Source of the DNA: JAMXLO01 sp041487355
GTDB lineage: Bacteria > Pseudomonadota > Alphaproteobacteria > Acetobacterales > Acetobacteraceae
Direction of reading: 5' to 3'
Assembly (NCBI GenBank): GCA_041487355.1
Contig: JBGPND010000070.1
Coordinates: 1 to 22,397 of the forward strand
Length of the DNA: 22,397 nucleotides
In this document: piece after piece, positions 14,791 to 21,902 of the stretch
Numbering within the stretch: position 1 is the first letter of the stretch
How the letters are laid out: every line of letters starts with the position of its first letter
Position numbers and translations under genes: made by a program
The notes under the pieces: generated by a model
What the model was told of the DNA's origin: nothing
The model's database searches: none
Seen by the model: the letters and a program-made list of their open reading frames with translations, nothing else

Positions 14791-15543
14791 ATGGGCATAG
14801 AGACTGCCCCCACGATGACCACCTCCGACGCAGACTGGCAGACGCGGGTCGATCTCGCCGCGGTCTACCGGCTGCTGGCCCATCACGGTTGGGGCGACGT
14901 GATCTTCAATCACGCCGCCATGCGCTGTCCGTCCAATCCGCGCCACTTCCTGATCAAGCGCCACGAGCTGCTCTACACGGAGGTGACCGCGTCCAACCTC
15001 GTCGCGGTCAGCACGGACGACGACCTGGACGAACGTTCGGGCGTCAATCGTCCCGGCTTCACGTTGCACAGCGGTGTCCTGCGCGGCCGGCCCGACGTGA
15101 ATTGCTCGGTACACGTCCATCCGGAAGAAGGCATCGCTCTGTCCGGTCTCAGGCATGGCCTGCGTCCGCTGTCGCAGAACGCCATGCGCTTCTACAACCG
15201 GGTCGGTTACCACGATTATGAAGGCCTGACCGACAGTTTCGACGAACGCGAACGCATCGTCGCCGCGTTGGGCAGGAACCGCGCGCTGATCATGCGCCAC
15301 CACGTTGTGACGACGGTCGGTGCGACCGCGCGAGAGGCGTTCAGCCTGATGAAGGAGTTCGTCCGCGCCGCACGCATTCAGTTGATGATGGAGGCGACCG
15401 GCGCGCCGCTGCTCGAGATCGCCCCCGAGATCTGCGAGCACGTCGCCGAGCAGTATGAACACCATGACAGGGGGCGGGCATCGGCCGAATGGCCCGCCTA
15501 TCTTCGAATGCTTGACGGTATCGACCGTAGTTACCGCGACTGA
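14791..15543 (+). CDS. Class II aldolase/adducin family protein
   Basis: 250 residues from the ATG at 14791, with GGGAGGG (14775-14781) 9 bases upstream. Class II aldolase fold: FNHAAMR (39-45) is the N-terminal substrate loop, CSVHVHPEEG (105-114) gives zinc ligands His108 and His110, and MRHHVVTTVG (168-177) gives the third His. The family includes L-fuculose- and L-ribulose-phosphate enzymes, but this clade (adducin-like, HVHP) has mostly unknown substrates. Nothing beside it points to a sugar pathway. A GC-rich hairpin follows the stop. Family is sure, reaction is not. Confidence 0.9.
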   Translation: MGIETAPTMTTSDADWQTRVDLAAVYRLLAHHGWGDVIFNHAAMRCPSNPRHFLIKRHELLYTEVTASNLVAVSTDDDLDERSGVNRPGFTLHSGVLRGRPDVNCSVHVHPEEGIALSGLRHGLRPLSQNAMRFYNRVGYHDYEGLTDSFDERERIVAALGRNRALIMRHHVVTTVGATAREAFSLMKEFVRAARIQLMMEATGAPLLEIAPEICEHVAEQYEHHDRGRASAEWPAYLRMLDGIDRSYRD

Positions 15544-15549
15544 ACGCCA

Positions 15550-15575
15550 CCATCCGGCCCGGCGGTGCCGGATGG
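15550..15575. terminator. GC hairpin after the aldolase gene
   Basis: CCATCCGGC (15550-15558) and GCCGGATGG (15567-15575) form a perfect 9-bp stem with an 8-base loop, starting 7 bases after the aldolase stop. There is no T run, so it would be a weak or factor-assisted transcript end, or a stabiliser. A GTG at 15565, a possible earlier start for the next gene, lies inside it. Confidence 0.45.
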
Positions 15576-15588
15576 CGCCGGGCCCGCC

Positions 15589-16155
15589 ATGAATCCGAGC
15601 TGGATCGTGCGCACGGCGCGGCTGGTGCTGACGCCGGTGGGTGGGGCCGATCTGCCCGACTTGCGCGCCATCAAGGCCGATCCGCGTGTCTTCGCCGTCA
15701 TGCTGGGCGGCGTTCGCACGCCGGTGCAGTCGGCGGAGGAGCTGGCCGAGGACGTGGTCGCATGGGGCGCCAACGGCTTCGGCATGTGGGCAATCCGCGA
15801 GCTTGTCGGGGATGATTCCCGGGTCGAGGGCCCGGGGGCAAGCTTTGTCGGGGTCGCCGGTCTGGAGCGGCGGCCGGACGGCCGGGGTGTCGCGCTGCGT
15901 TTCGCGCTATGGCCCGAGGCGCAGGGGCGCGGCCTGGCGCGGGAGGCGGCTGGCGCCGCCCTGCGCTTCGGTCACGAGCAGACCAGGCTGCGGCGCATCG
16001 TCGCGGTTGCACGGGAGAACAACTTCGCCTCGCGCATGGTGCTCGGCGGCATCGGCATGAGCGAGTGCGCCAGCTTCATGCAGCAAGGCTATCGCATGAT
16101 GATGTACGAGAGTGTCGTTACCCTGCCTGAGCAACCTGCTGGCGCATGGCGTTGA
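15589..16155 (+). CDS. GNAT family N-acetyltransferase (RimJ/RimL-like)
   Basis: 188 residues from the ATG at 15589. A GTG at 15565 is in frame but lies in the preceding hairpin. N terminus TARLVLTPVGGADLPDLRAI is typical of RimJ/RimL-type acetyltransferases (GNAT_3). The acetyl-CoA-binding loop is WPEAQGRGLAREAAGAAL, with Q/R-x-x-G-x-A, followed by RRIVAVARENNFASRMVLGG, the usual ENxxSxxVL motif. The acyl acceptor is unknown. Its last 38 bases overlap the end of mlaC on the opposite strand, so the C-terminal dozen residues are encoded on DNA that also encodes the mlaC C terminus. Confidence 0.88.
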   Translation: MNPSWIVRTARLVLTPVGGADLPDLRAIKADPRVFAVMLGGVRTPVQSAEELAEDVVAWGANGFGMWAIRELVGDDSRVEGPGASFVGVAGLERRPDGRGVALRFALWPEAQGRGLAREAAGAALRFGHEQTRLRRIVAVARENNFASRMVLGGIGMSECASFMQQGYRMMMYESVVTLPEQPAGAWR

Positions 16156-16735
16156 TCAGCGCATCGATGCTGTTGTTGTTGTGGCTCAGATAGGACGCAT
16201 AGTCGCTGCGCTGCGTCAGCCGAAGCGAGGTTCCCTCGGCGACGACGTCGATGATCTTCGGGCTGCCGCCGGTGTTGCTGGTGATCCAGTCGACATTGGT
16301 CGGCGGATTGTTCGGACGCTCGACAACAGTGGCCACCACCTCGGTGTCATCGCGCTGCTGGGCGCGGCCCATGGTGAAGCGGACACCCTGGTATTCGCCG
16401 AGCTTGCTCGTGATGTTGGTCACCAGCACCTGGTGGAACAGCTCGGTGTAGCGCTTCTGCTGCTCGGGTGAGGCATTGCGCCAGAAGCGCCCGAGGCAAA
16501 AGCGCGCCACGCCATCGACATCGACCGCGGAGTCGATGATCTGGGTCAGCTTCTCGCGCTTTTCGCGGTCGCTACCCGGGCCGTTGACGACGGCCACGAG
16601 CTTGTCGCCGAGGCTCTTGACGAATTCGCTGGCATGCCCGGTCGCCGCTTGGGCCAGCGCAGGACGAACCAGTCGGCCGGCGGCTGGCAGCAGCGAAGCT
16701 GCGGTCAGGACCAGGAATCTGCGGCGGTTCGGCAT
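16118..16735 (-). CDS. mlaC: MlaC/Ttg2D family periplasmic phospholipid-binding protein
   Basis: 205 residues. The N terminus NRRRFLVLTAASLLPAAG followed by ALAQA is a signal peptide, with a twin-arginine-like RRRFLVL. The mature part is the MlaC (toluene tolerance, Ttg2D) fold, with FVKSLGDKLVAVV, VDVDGVARFCLGRFWRNASP, YTELFHQVLVTNITSKLGEY and a C-terminal WITSNTGGSPKIIDVVAEG. MlaC carries phospholipids between the outer-membrane MlaA complex and the inner-membrane MlaFEDB transporter; the transporter genes are not in this window. It follows mlaA by 18 bases on the same strand, so the pair is an operon. HpnM of hopanoid clusters is a close relative; the mlaA neighbour favours MlaC. Confidence 0.93.
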   Translation of the reverse strand: MPNRRRFLVLTAASLLPAAGRLVRPALAQAATGHASEFVKSLGDKLVAVVNGPGSDREKREKLTQIIDSAVDVDGVARFCLGRFWRNASPEQQKRYTELFHQVLVTNITSKLGEYQGVRFTMGRAQQRDDTEVVATVVERPNNPPTNVDWITSNTGGSPKIIDVVAEGTSLRLTQRSDYASYLSHNNNSIDALINAMRQQVAQAG

Positions 16736-16753
16736 GGCGTGCTGTGGCCTCGG

Positions 16754-17578
16754 TCAATAGGCCGGCGATATGGCCGGCGAATAGATGACGGTATCCGGTG
16801 CGCCCGATTGCGGGAACCATACCGGAATTGTGGCGCGCTTGTCTCTGCGAAGATCCTCGATCTGTGCCAGCCGATGCTGCCGGTACAGGCTGCGGAAGGT
16901 GGCATAAGGGTCCAGCGCGGTCTTCTTGATGCTGTCGACGTCATCAAGATGGCGCTCCCGCTGGTCGAGCCCGCTGAAGCCGTAACGTGACCAATCAAGC
17001 GCGCGCACTGCGACTCCCTGGCCCACCCAGGTGAACGGGTCCATGGCCGTGTTGACGCCGAGCCCGAGGGCGTCCCGGGGGCCGGATGGCCCGAACACCG
17101 GCAGGAACAGGAATGGCCCGTCCGGCAGCCCCCAGAGAGCCAATGTCATGCCGAAATCGGCGTCGTGATCCGGGTAGCCCCATTCCTTGGCGACGTCGAA
17201 GAGTCCCAGCACGCCCACCGTGGTGTTGATCAGGAAGCGCATGGTGGTATCGCCGGCGCGGCGCGGCTTGCCCTCCAGCATGTCGTTGCTCAACTGCACT
17301 GGCGTGCCCAGGTTGGACAGCACGTTGTGGATCCCGGCACGCACCGGCGGCGGCACGATGAAACGGTAGGCCGTCGCAGCCGGACGCATGATGACCGTGT
17401 CGAGCCCGTCGTTGAACGCATAGATTGCGCGGTTGGTGGGCTCGAGTGGATCGTTGGTCTCCTTGAACTCCGCGACGGCCTCGGTATCGTCGGCGGGCGG
17501 TGGCGTGGCGCAGCCGCCCAGGTTGCTCAGCAGCACGGCGGTGATCACCAGAAGGTGACGGCGGATGACGGCGCGCAT
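16754..17578 (-). CDS. mlaA: MlaA/VacJ family outer-membrane lipoprotein
   Basis: 274 residues from the ATG at 17578; GAGG lies 6 bases upstream of it, better spaced than for the ATG one codon earlier (17581). Lipoprotein signal with LLSNLGGC, lipid-modified Cys23. The family signature NDPLEPTNRAIYAFND (42-57) is present, followed by the VacJ core (PPPVRAGIHNVLSNLGTPVQ, FLINTTVGVLGLFDVAKE, LPVFGPSGPRDALG). MlaA sits as a ring in the outer membrane with porins and removes mislocalised phospholipids from the outer leaflet, handing them to MlaC, which is encoded next. The C-terminal tail beyond about 240 is variable. Confidence 0.95.
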   Translation of the reverse strand: MRAVIRRHLLVITAVLLSNLGGCATPPPADDTEAVAEFKETNDPLEPTNRAIYAFNDGLDTVIMRPAATAYRFIVPPPVRAGIHNVLSNLGTPVQLSNDMLEGKPRRAGDTTMRFLINTTVGVLGLFDVAKEWGYPDHDADFGMTLALWGLPDGPFLFLPVFGPSGPRDALGLGVNTAMDPFTWVGQGVAVRALDWSRYGFSGLDQRERHLDDVDSIKKTALDPYATFRSLYRQHRLAQIEDLRRDKRATIPVWFPQSGAPDTVIYSPAISPAY

Positions 17579-17744
17579 CATTTTCCTCGGACGAAGCACA
17601 AGTATCGGTTTCGCTGCCGAGCCGGGGTTGATAGGCAGCACATGACAGCTCTGTTGCCCATTGGGAACAGGGGTGGTTGAGGTTTGCCTGGTCAAGTCTA
17701 AACGTCGGCTGGCCGTCGCGCAACGTCGAGCCGAGCCGGGGCTG

Positions 17745-17753
17745 TGATAGACT
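17745..17753 (+). promoter_or_regulatory. Possible extended -10 element for metF
   Basis: TGATAGACT: TG one base before TAGACT (17748-17753), an extended -10, giving a start near 17760 and a leader of about 29 bases. No good -35 box is visible. The rest of the 210-base gap between mlaA and metF shows no riboswitch that I recognise. Confidence 0.35.
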
Positions 17754-17788
17754 ATTGCTTTGGCGGGAGAACCTGGGGAAGAGAAGCC

Positions 17789-18748
17789 ATGAACGATATC
17801 CCAGACGGGCTGACGGATAACCCGGGGCTGCCGACGCTGGAACGCTGGCTCACCGGTCCGCGTTTTCCCGCGCTGCCGGCGCGTGGGGCCGCGCATCCGC
17901 CGCCGCTGCTGTCATTCGAGTTCTTCCCGCCGAAGACCGAGGCGCTGGAGCACCAGCTTTGGACCTGCATTCGCCGGCTGGAGCCGCTGCGGCCGCGGTT
18001 CGTCTCGGTCACCTACGGCGCGGGCGGCAGTACCAGGGTACGCACCCACGCCACCGTGGCGCGTATCGTGCAAGAGACTGGCCTTGTGCCAGCGGCGCAT
18101 CTGACCTGCGTGGGCGCGAGCCGAAGCGAGGTCGATGAGGTGGCGCGGCAATACTGGGAGGCAGGGGTGCGTCACATCGTCGCGCTGCGCGGCGATCCGC
18201 CACCAGGAGCGGCCTATGAGCCGCATCCCGGTGGCTACGCTTTTGCCGCCGATCTCGTGGCCGGCCTGAAGCGCGTGGCGGATTTCGAAATCTCGGTGGC
18301 GGCCTATCCGGAGGCGCATCCGGCGGCGGTGAGCCCTGGCGCCGACCTCGACAACCTGAAGCGCAAGCTGGACGCCGGGGCGACGCGCGCGATCACGCAG
18401 TTCTTCTTCGATACCTCGGTCTATCTGCGCTTTCTCGACCGCTGCCTGGCGGCCGGGATCACCGCACCGGTCGTGCCGGGCATCTTGCCGGTGTCCAATT
18501 TCGCCCAGGCGGTGAAGATCTCCGCCATGTGCGGCACCAGCGTGCCTGACTGGCTCGGCCATCTGTTCGACGGCACCGCCGACGACCAGGAGATCCGCCG
18601 CATGGTGGCGACCGTGGTGGCAGCCGAGCAGGTCCGGCTGTTGCAAGCCAACGGGGTGGATGAGTTCCATTTCTATACGCTGAATCGTCCGGATCTGACC
18701 TACGCGATCGCGCATATACTGGGGGTACGACCGATCACACCGGCCTGA
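17789..18748 (+). CDS. metF: Methylenetetrahydrofolate reductase
   Basis: 319 residues from the ATG at 17789, preceded by a purine-rich GGGGAAGAGAAG. This is about 20-30 residues longer than many MetF proteins because of a Pro-rich N-terminal extension. The TIM-barrel core starts at LLSFEFFPPKT (40-50), with the catalytic Glu44. Then come VTYGAGGSTR (74-83), ALRGDPP (132-138), and near the end EFHFYTLNRPDLTYAI, the folate-binding segment. The enzyme uses FAD and NAD(P)H to reduce 5,10-methylene-THF to 5-methyl-THF for methionine synthesis. It faces away from mlaA and converges on vapBC. Confidence 0.96.
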   Translation: MNDIPDGLTDNPGLPTLERWLTGPRFPALPARGAAHPPPLLSFEFFPPKTEALEHQLWTCIRRLEPLRPRFVSVTYGAGGSTRVRTHATVARIVQETGLVPAAHLTCVGASRSEVDEVARQYWEAGVRHIVALRGDPPPGAAYEPHPGGYAFAADLVAGLKRVADFEISVAAYPEAHPAAVSPGADLDNLKRKLDAGATRAITQFFFDTSVYLRFLDRCLAAGITAPVVPGILPVSNFAQAVKISAMCGTSVPDWLGHLFDGTADDQEIRRMVATVVAAEQVRLLQANGVDEFHFYTLNRPDLTYAIAHILGVRPITPA

Positions 18749-18768
18749 CCGGTCCGGTTCCCAGGCTG

Positions 18769-19197
18769 TCAGATACCGACTACGAACCCGTACTGGCGAC
18801 CGTGCCGCTCGCCGAAGCGCACGATCCGCTCGTCATAGGTGACGAGCGGGCAGGCGAGTTCAATCGCAGTAGCGATCAACAGCCGATCAGCCGGGTCTCG
18901 GTGCTCAAGGTGATGGAGTTGGTAGCTGCGGCATGCGGCGCCATGGCTGAGCGGCAGGGCTTCGACCGATGGGCGATCGAGAAACCGCTGAATCCACGTC
19001 ACGACAGGAACATCGAGTTCGATCCGCCCGGTGTCGACGAGCAGCGCGATCTCCCAGGCGCTGACCGCACTCAGGAAAATCGTCCCGCCATTGTGCCAGC
19101 AGGTATCGATTGCGGCACGGGTTGCTTCGCGCAGGTTCGCGCTGCCGCTGTCGAGCCACAACGCGATGTGCGTATCGATCAGGAAGGCATCGATCAC
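18769..19197 (-). CDS. vapC: PIN-domain RNase toxin, VapC type
   Basis: 142 residues from a GTG that overlaps the antitoxin stop as GTGA. PIN domain with its acidic metal-binding set: Asp8 in FLIDTHIALW, Glu49 in SAWEIALL, Asp101 and Asp104 in HRDPADRLLIATA, and Asp122 in VTYDERI. All are intact, so an active Mg-dependent RNase is likely. VapC toxins of this clade cut tRNA or rRNA and stop translation when VapB is degraded; the target here cannot be told. It ends 20 bases from the convergent metF stop. Confidence 0.93.
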   Translation of the reverse strand: MIDAFLIDTHIALWLDSGSANLREATRAAIDTCWHNGGTIFLSAVSAWEIALLVDTGRIELDVPVVTWIQRFLDRPSVEALPLSHGAACRSYQLHHLEHRDPADRLLIATAIELACPLVTYDERIVRFGERHGRQYGFVVGI

Positions 19198-19448
19198 CGC
19201 TCGATTTCTCTGCCGGTGGCAGCGTCGGGTTCGACGTCAAGTGCCGGCACGGTCAGGTCAACGCCGTCGCGGACCTTGACCGATCCGGGGTGAGCACCGA
19301 ACAGCGAGCCTTTCCGGGCATTCTGCTCGAGCAGGTGTCGCATCGCCAGCGCCACGGCTTCCGTCTTATTTCCTGCAGTGAGCTTCTTGGCGGCTTCTTC
19401 GATCAAGGCGATGACGTCCGGGCGATTGATGGTTACCACTGTGGGCAT
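19194..19448 (-). CDS. vapB: VapB-type antitoxin (Rv0623-like)
   Basis: 84 residues from the ATG at 19448, with GAGG 5 bases upstream on the minus strand. The N-terminal half, VVTINRPDVIALIEEAAKKL followed by NKTEAVALAMRHLLEQ, is the ribbon-helix-helix-like DNA-binding domain of the Rv0623/PSK family; the C-terminal half is the tail that covers the toxin. It neutralises VapC and represses the operon. It is translated first, and its stop overlaps the toxin start. A palindrome in the promoter is the likely operator. Confidence 0.9.
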   Translation of the reverse strand: MPTVVTINRPDVIALIEEAAKKLTAGNKTEAVALAMRHLLEQNARKGSLFGAHPGSVKVRDGVDLTVPALDVEPDAATGREIER

Positions 19449-19470
19449 GTGAGCCTCGCCGGATAATGAG

Positions 19471-19493
19471 ATCATTAATGATATAATGCTCAA
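19471..19493 (-). promoter_or_regulatory. vapBC operator and promoter region
   Basis: ATCATTAATGAT (19471-19482) is a perfect 12-base palindrome in a strongly AT-rich island, 22 bases before the vapB start. TTGAGC (19488-19493, minus strand) could be the -35 box; AT-rich hexamers overlapping or just past the palindrome could be the -10. This fits autorepression by VapB-VapC. Confidence 0.6.
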
Positions 19494-19537
19494 CTGTGCC
19501 GTTGCAAGCGCGGGATCGGGATAGTTGCTTGGACCGA

Positions 19538-19566
19538 TTGGCCCGAACCGCTGCCGCGCATTATAT
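19538..19566 (+). promoter_or_regulatory. Probable uvrD promoter
   Basis: TTGGCC (19538-19543), 17 bases, TTATAT (19561-19566). The predicted start near 19573 gives a 5' leader of about 25 bases to the ATG at 19598. No LexA-type (GTTCN7GTTC) box is visible near it. Confidence 0.5.
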
Positions 19567-19597
19567 CCAAACCCATGCCCTTGCCGCGCTTCACCGC

Positions 19598-21784
19598 ATG
19601 ACCGACTACCTCGCGCGTCTCAACGCCGAGCAGCGCGCCGCAGTCGAGACCGTCGACGGGCCACTGCTGGTGCTGGCCGGCGCCGGGACCGGCAAAACGC
19701 GGGTGCTGACGACCCGCTTCGCCCACATCCTGCTCACCGGACGGGCCGCGCCCGGCCAGGTGCTCGCGGTGACCTTCACCAACAAGGCGGCCCGGGAGAT
19801 GCGCGAACGGGTGGGCGCGATCCTCGGGCGGCCGGTCGAGGGCCTTTGGCTCGGCACGTTCCATGCCCTATGCGCGCGCATGCTGCGCCGGCATGCGGAC
19901 TATGTCGGGCTGACGCCGAGCTTCACCATCCTGGACGTGGATGATCAGTTGCGTCTGCTCAAGCAGGTCATGGAAGCCGAGCGGGTGGACGCCAAGCGCT
20001 GGGCGCCGCCCGCACTGATGGCAGTGATCCAGCGCTGGAAGGATCGCGGGCTTACGCCAGCGCGTGTGAGCCCGGCCGAGGATACCGATTTCGCCGCCGG
20101 CCGGGCGCGGGACCTGTATGCAGCCTACCAGGCCCGGTTGCGGTCATTGAACGCGGCGGATTTCGGCGACCTGCTGCTGCACATGACCGAGGTTCTGCGC
20201 GGGCAGCCGGATGTGCTGGCGCAGTATCACCAAAGGTTCCGCTACATCCTGGTGGACGAATACCAGGACACCAACCTGGTGCAGTATCTCTGGCTGCGCC
20301 TGCTCGCGCAGGGCCATCGGAACATCTGCTGCGTCGGCGACGACGACCAGTCGATCTACTCCTGGCGCGGCGCGGAGGTGGAAAACATCCTGCGCTTCGA
20401 GAAGGACTTCGAGGGCGCCAAGATCGTCCGGCTGGAGGCGAATTACCGGTCCACTGCCCCCATCCTCGCGGCCGCCTCGGCGCTGATTGCGCACAACGAG
20501 GGCAGACTAGGCAAGACGCTGCGTCCCGGGCGGCAGGATGCCGCGGGTGAGCGCGTGACCGTGGCAAGCCTGTGGGACTCCGATGAGGAAGCCCGCATGG
20601 TCGGTGACCGCATCGAGACGCTGCGCCGCGCCGGCGAAGCGTTGGCGGAGATGGCGATCCTGGTGCGCGCCGGCTTCCAGACGCGCGCCTTCGAGGAGCG
20701 GCTGATCACCCTCGGTGTGCCCTATCGCGTGGTCGGCGGGCTGCGGTTCTACGAGCGCCAGGAGATCCGCGATGCCATCGCCTACATGCGCATCCTGGTT
20801 CAGCCGGCGGACGATCTGGCGTTCGAGCGCATCGTCAATGTCCCGCGGCGGGGCGTCGGCGAGGTGGCGCTGCGAACGATGCATGAGACGGCGCGGGCGG
20901 ATGGTGTGCCGCTGTCGGAAGCCGTGGCGAGGCTGGTTGCAGGCGGTGGGTTGAAGGGGCGCGTGAAGGAGCAGGTCGACAAACTGCTGCGTGGCTTCGT
21001 CCGCTGGCGCGCGATGCTGGGGAAGGATGGCCATGTGGTGACGGTCGCCACCATACTCGACGAGAGCGGCTACACGGACATGTGGCAGCAGGACAAATCG
21101 CCGGAAGCGCCGGGGCGGCTGGAGAACCTGAAGGAGCTGGTTCGGGCGTTGGCGGATTTCGAGACGCTGTCGGGGTTCCTCGACCACGTCTCGCTGGTGA
21201 TGGAGAACGACGAAACCGCCGAAGGTGACCGCGTCAACCTGATGACGCTGCACGGTGCCAAGGGGCTGGAGTTCGACACGGTGTTCCTGCCGGGCTGGGA
21301 AGAGGGGGTATTTCCCAACCAGCGGGCGCTCGATGAGGGCGGCGTGAAGTCGTTGGAGGAGGAGCGTCGGCTCGCCTATGTCGGGCTGACCCGCGCGCGG
21401 CGGCGGGCGATCGTCAGCCATGCCGCGAACCGGCGGATCTACGCCAACTGGCAGAGCAGCATTCCGAGCCGGTTCATCGAGGAACTGCCGGATGCCGATG
21501 TGGAACGGACCGGCTCGGCCGCGCTGGCTCGCGATGCGCGGGTCCTGGCTGCGACGACATTCTCCGGCCAGTTCCCGCTCGTGGCTCGGCGGGCGCGAAC
21601 GATCGAGGGATGGGAGCAAGCTGGGCGGCCCGCGCGGACCGATGCCATTCCGGTCGGTGCCCGCGTGTTCCACCAGAAATTCGGCTATGGCACGGTGACC
21701 GCGGCGGAAGACGATCGGTTGGACATCGCCTTCGACAAGGCGGGCGAGAAGCGCGTGCTCGACCGGTTCGTGGAGGAGGCGTGA
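19598..21784 (+). CDS. uvrD: UvrD/PcrA family superfamily 1A DNA helicase
   Basis: 728 residues from the ATG at 19598 (MTDYLARLNAEQRAAV), the usual UvrD start; in-frame codons upstream to 19496 cross the probable promoter and are not used. SF1A motifs in order: Q motif LNAEQRAAV, motif I LAGAGTGKTRVL (28-34 is the P loop), Ia VTFTNKAAREM, II VDEYQDTN, III DDDQSIYSWRGA, IV RLEANYRST, V TLHGAKGLEFDTVFL, VI YVGLTRARR. The C terminus has the Tudor-like RNA-polymerase-binding domain (VGARVFHQKFGYGTVTAAED). It is a 3'-5' helicase for nucleotide-excision and mismatch repair and for removal of RecA or stalled polymerase. PcrA is the other common name for this subfamily. Confidence 0.95.
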   Translation: MTDYLARLNAEQRAAVETVDGPLLVLAGAGTGKTRVLTTRFAHILLTGRAAPGQVLAVTFTNKAAREMRERVGAILGRPVEGLWLGTFHALCARMLRRHADYVGLTPSFTILDVDDQLRLLKQVMEAERVDAKRWAPPALMAVIQRWKDRGLTPARVSPAEDTDFAAGRARDLYAAYQARLRSLNAADFGDLLLHMTEVLRGQPDVLAQYHQRFRYILVDEYQDTNLVQYLWLRLLAQGHRNICCVGDDDQSIYSWRGAEVENILRFEKDFEGAKIVRLEANYRSTAPILAAASALIAHNEGRLGKTLRPGRQDAAGERVTVASLWDSDEEARMVGDRIETLRRAGEALAEMAILVRAGFQTRAFEERLITLGVPYRVVGGLRFYERQEIRDAIAYMRILVQPADDLAFERIVNVPRRGVGEVALRTMHETARADGVPLSEAVARLVAGGGLKGRVKEQVDKLLRGFVRWRAMLGKDGHVVTVATILDESGYTDMWQQDKSPEAPGRLENLKELVRALADFETLSGFLDHVSLVMENDETAEGDRVNLMTLHGAKGLEFDTVFLPGWEEGVFPNQRALDEGGVKSLEEERRLAYVGLTRARRRAIVSHAANRRIYANWQSSIPSRFIEELPDADVERTGSAALARDARVLAATTFSGQFPLVARRARTIEGWEQAGRPARTDAIPVGARVFHQKFGYGTVTAAEDDRLDIAFDKAGEKRVLDRFVEEA

Positions 21785-21792
21785 CAGAGCAC

Positions 21793-21885
21793 CTACCCCT
21801 CCCCCCAACCCCCACCCGCAAGGGGCGGGGGAGCGAGAATCAAGCTACCCCACCCCTTGCGGGTGGGGGTTGGGGGGAGGGGTAG
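21793..21885. repeat. 38-bp inverted repeat (C/G-tract REP type)
   Basis: Arms at 21793-21830 and 21848-21885 match at 37 of 38 positions when reverse-complemented, with a 17-base loop. The arm begins CTACCCCTCCCCCCAACCCC. The style is that of dispersed palindromes in Rhodospirillales genomes. It lies between the uvrD stop (21784) and prmA. Its right arm ends in GGGGGGAGGGG, 5-18 bases before possible prmA starts. Confidence 0.9.
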
Positions 21886-21902
21886 CCGAGTTGACGGATC
21901 CG

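Noticed and set aside
14736..15221. 161-codon frame overlapping the start of the aldolase gene
   Set aside because: It is a shifted frame of the aldolase with Arg-rich sequence, while the aldolase frame has conserved zinc ligands and a good ribosome site.
17582..17788. SAM-responsive riboswitch before metF
   Set aside because: I looked for the SAM-II and related alphaproteobacterial motifs and saw no convincing pseudoknot or conserved core; the likely leader is only about 29 bases.
20507..21808. 433-codon open frame opposite uvrD
   Set aside because: Antisense of conserved helicase motifs; composition typical of a shadow frame.
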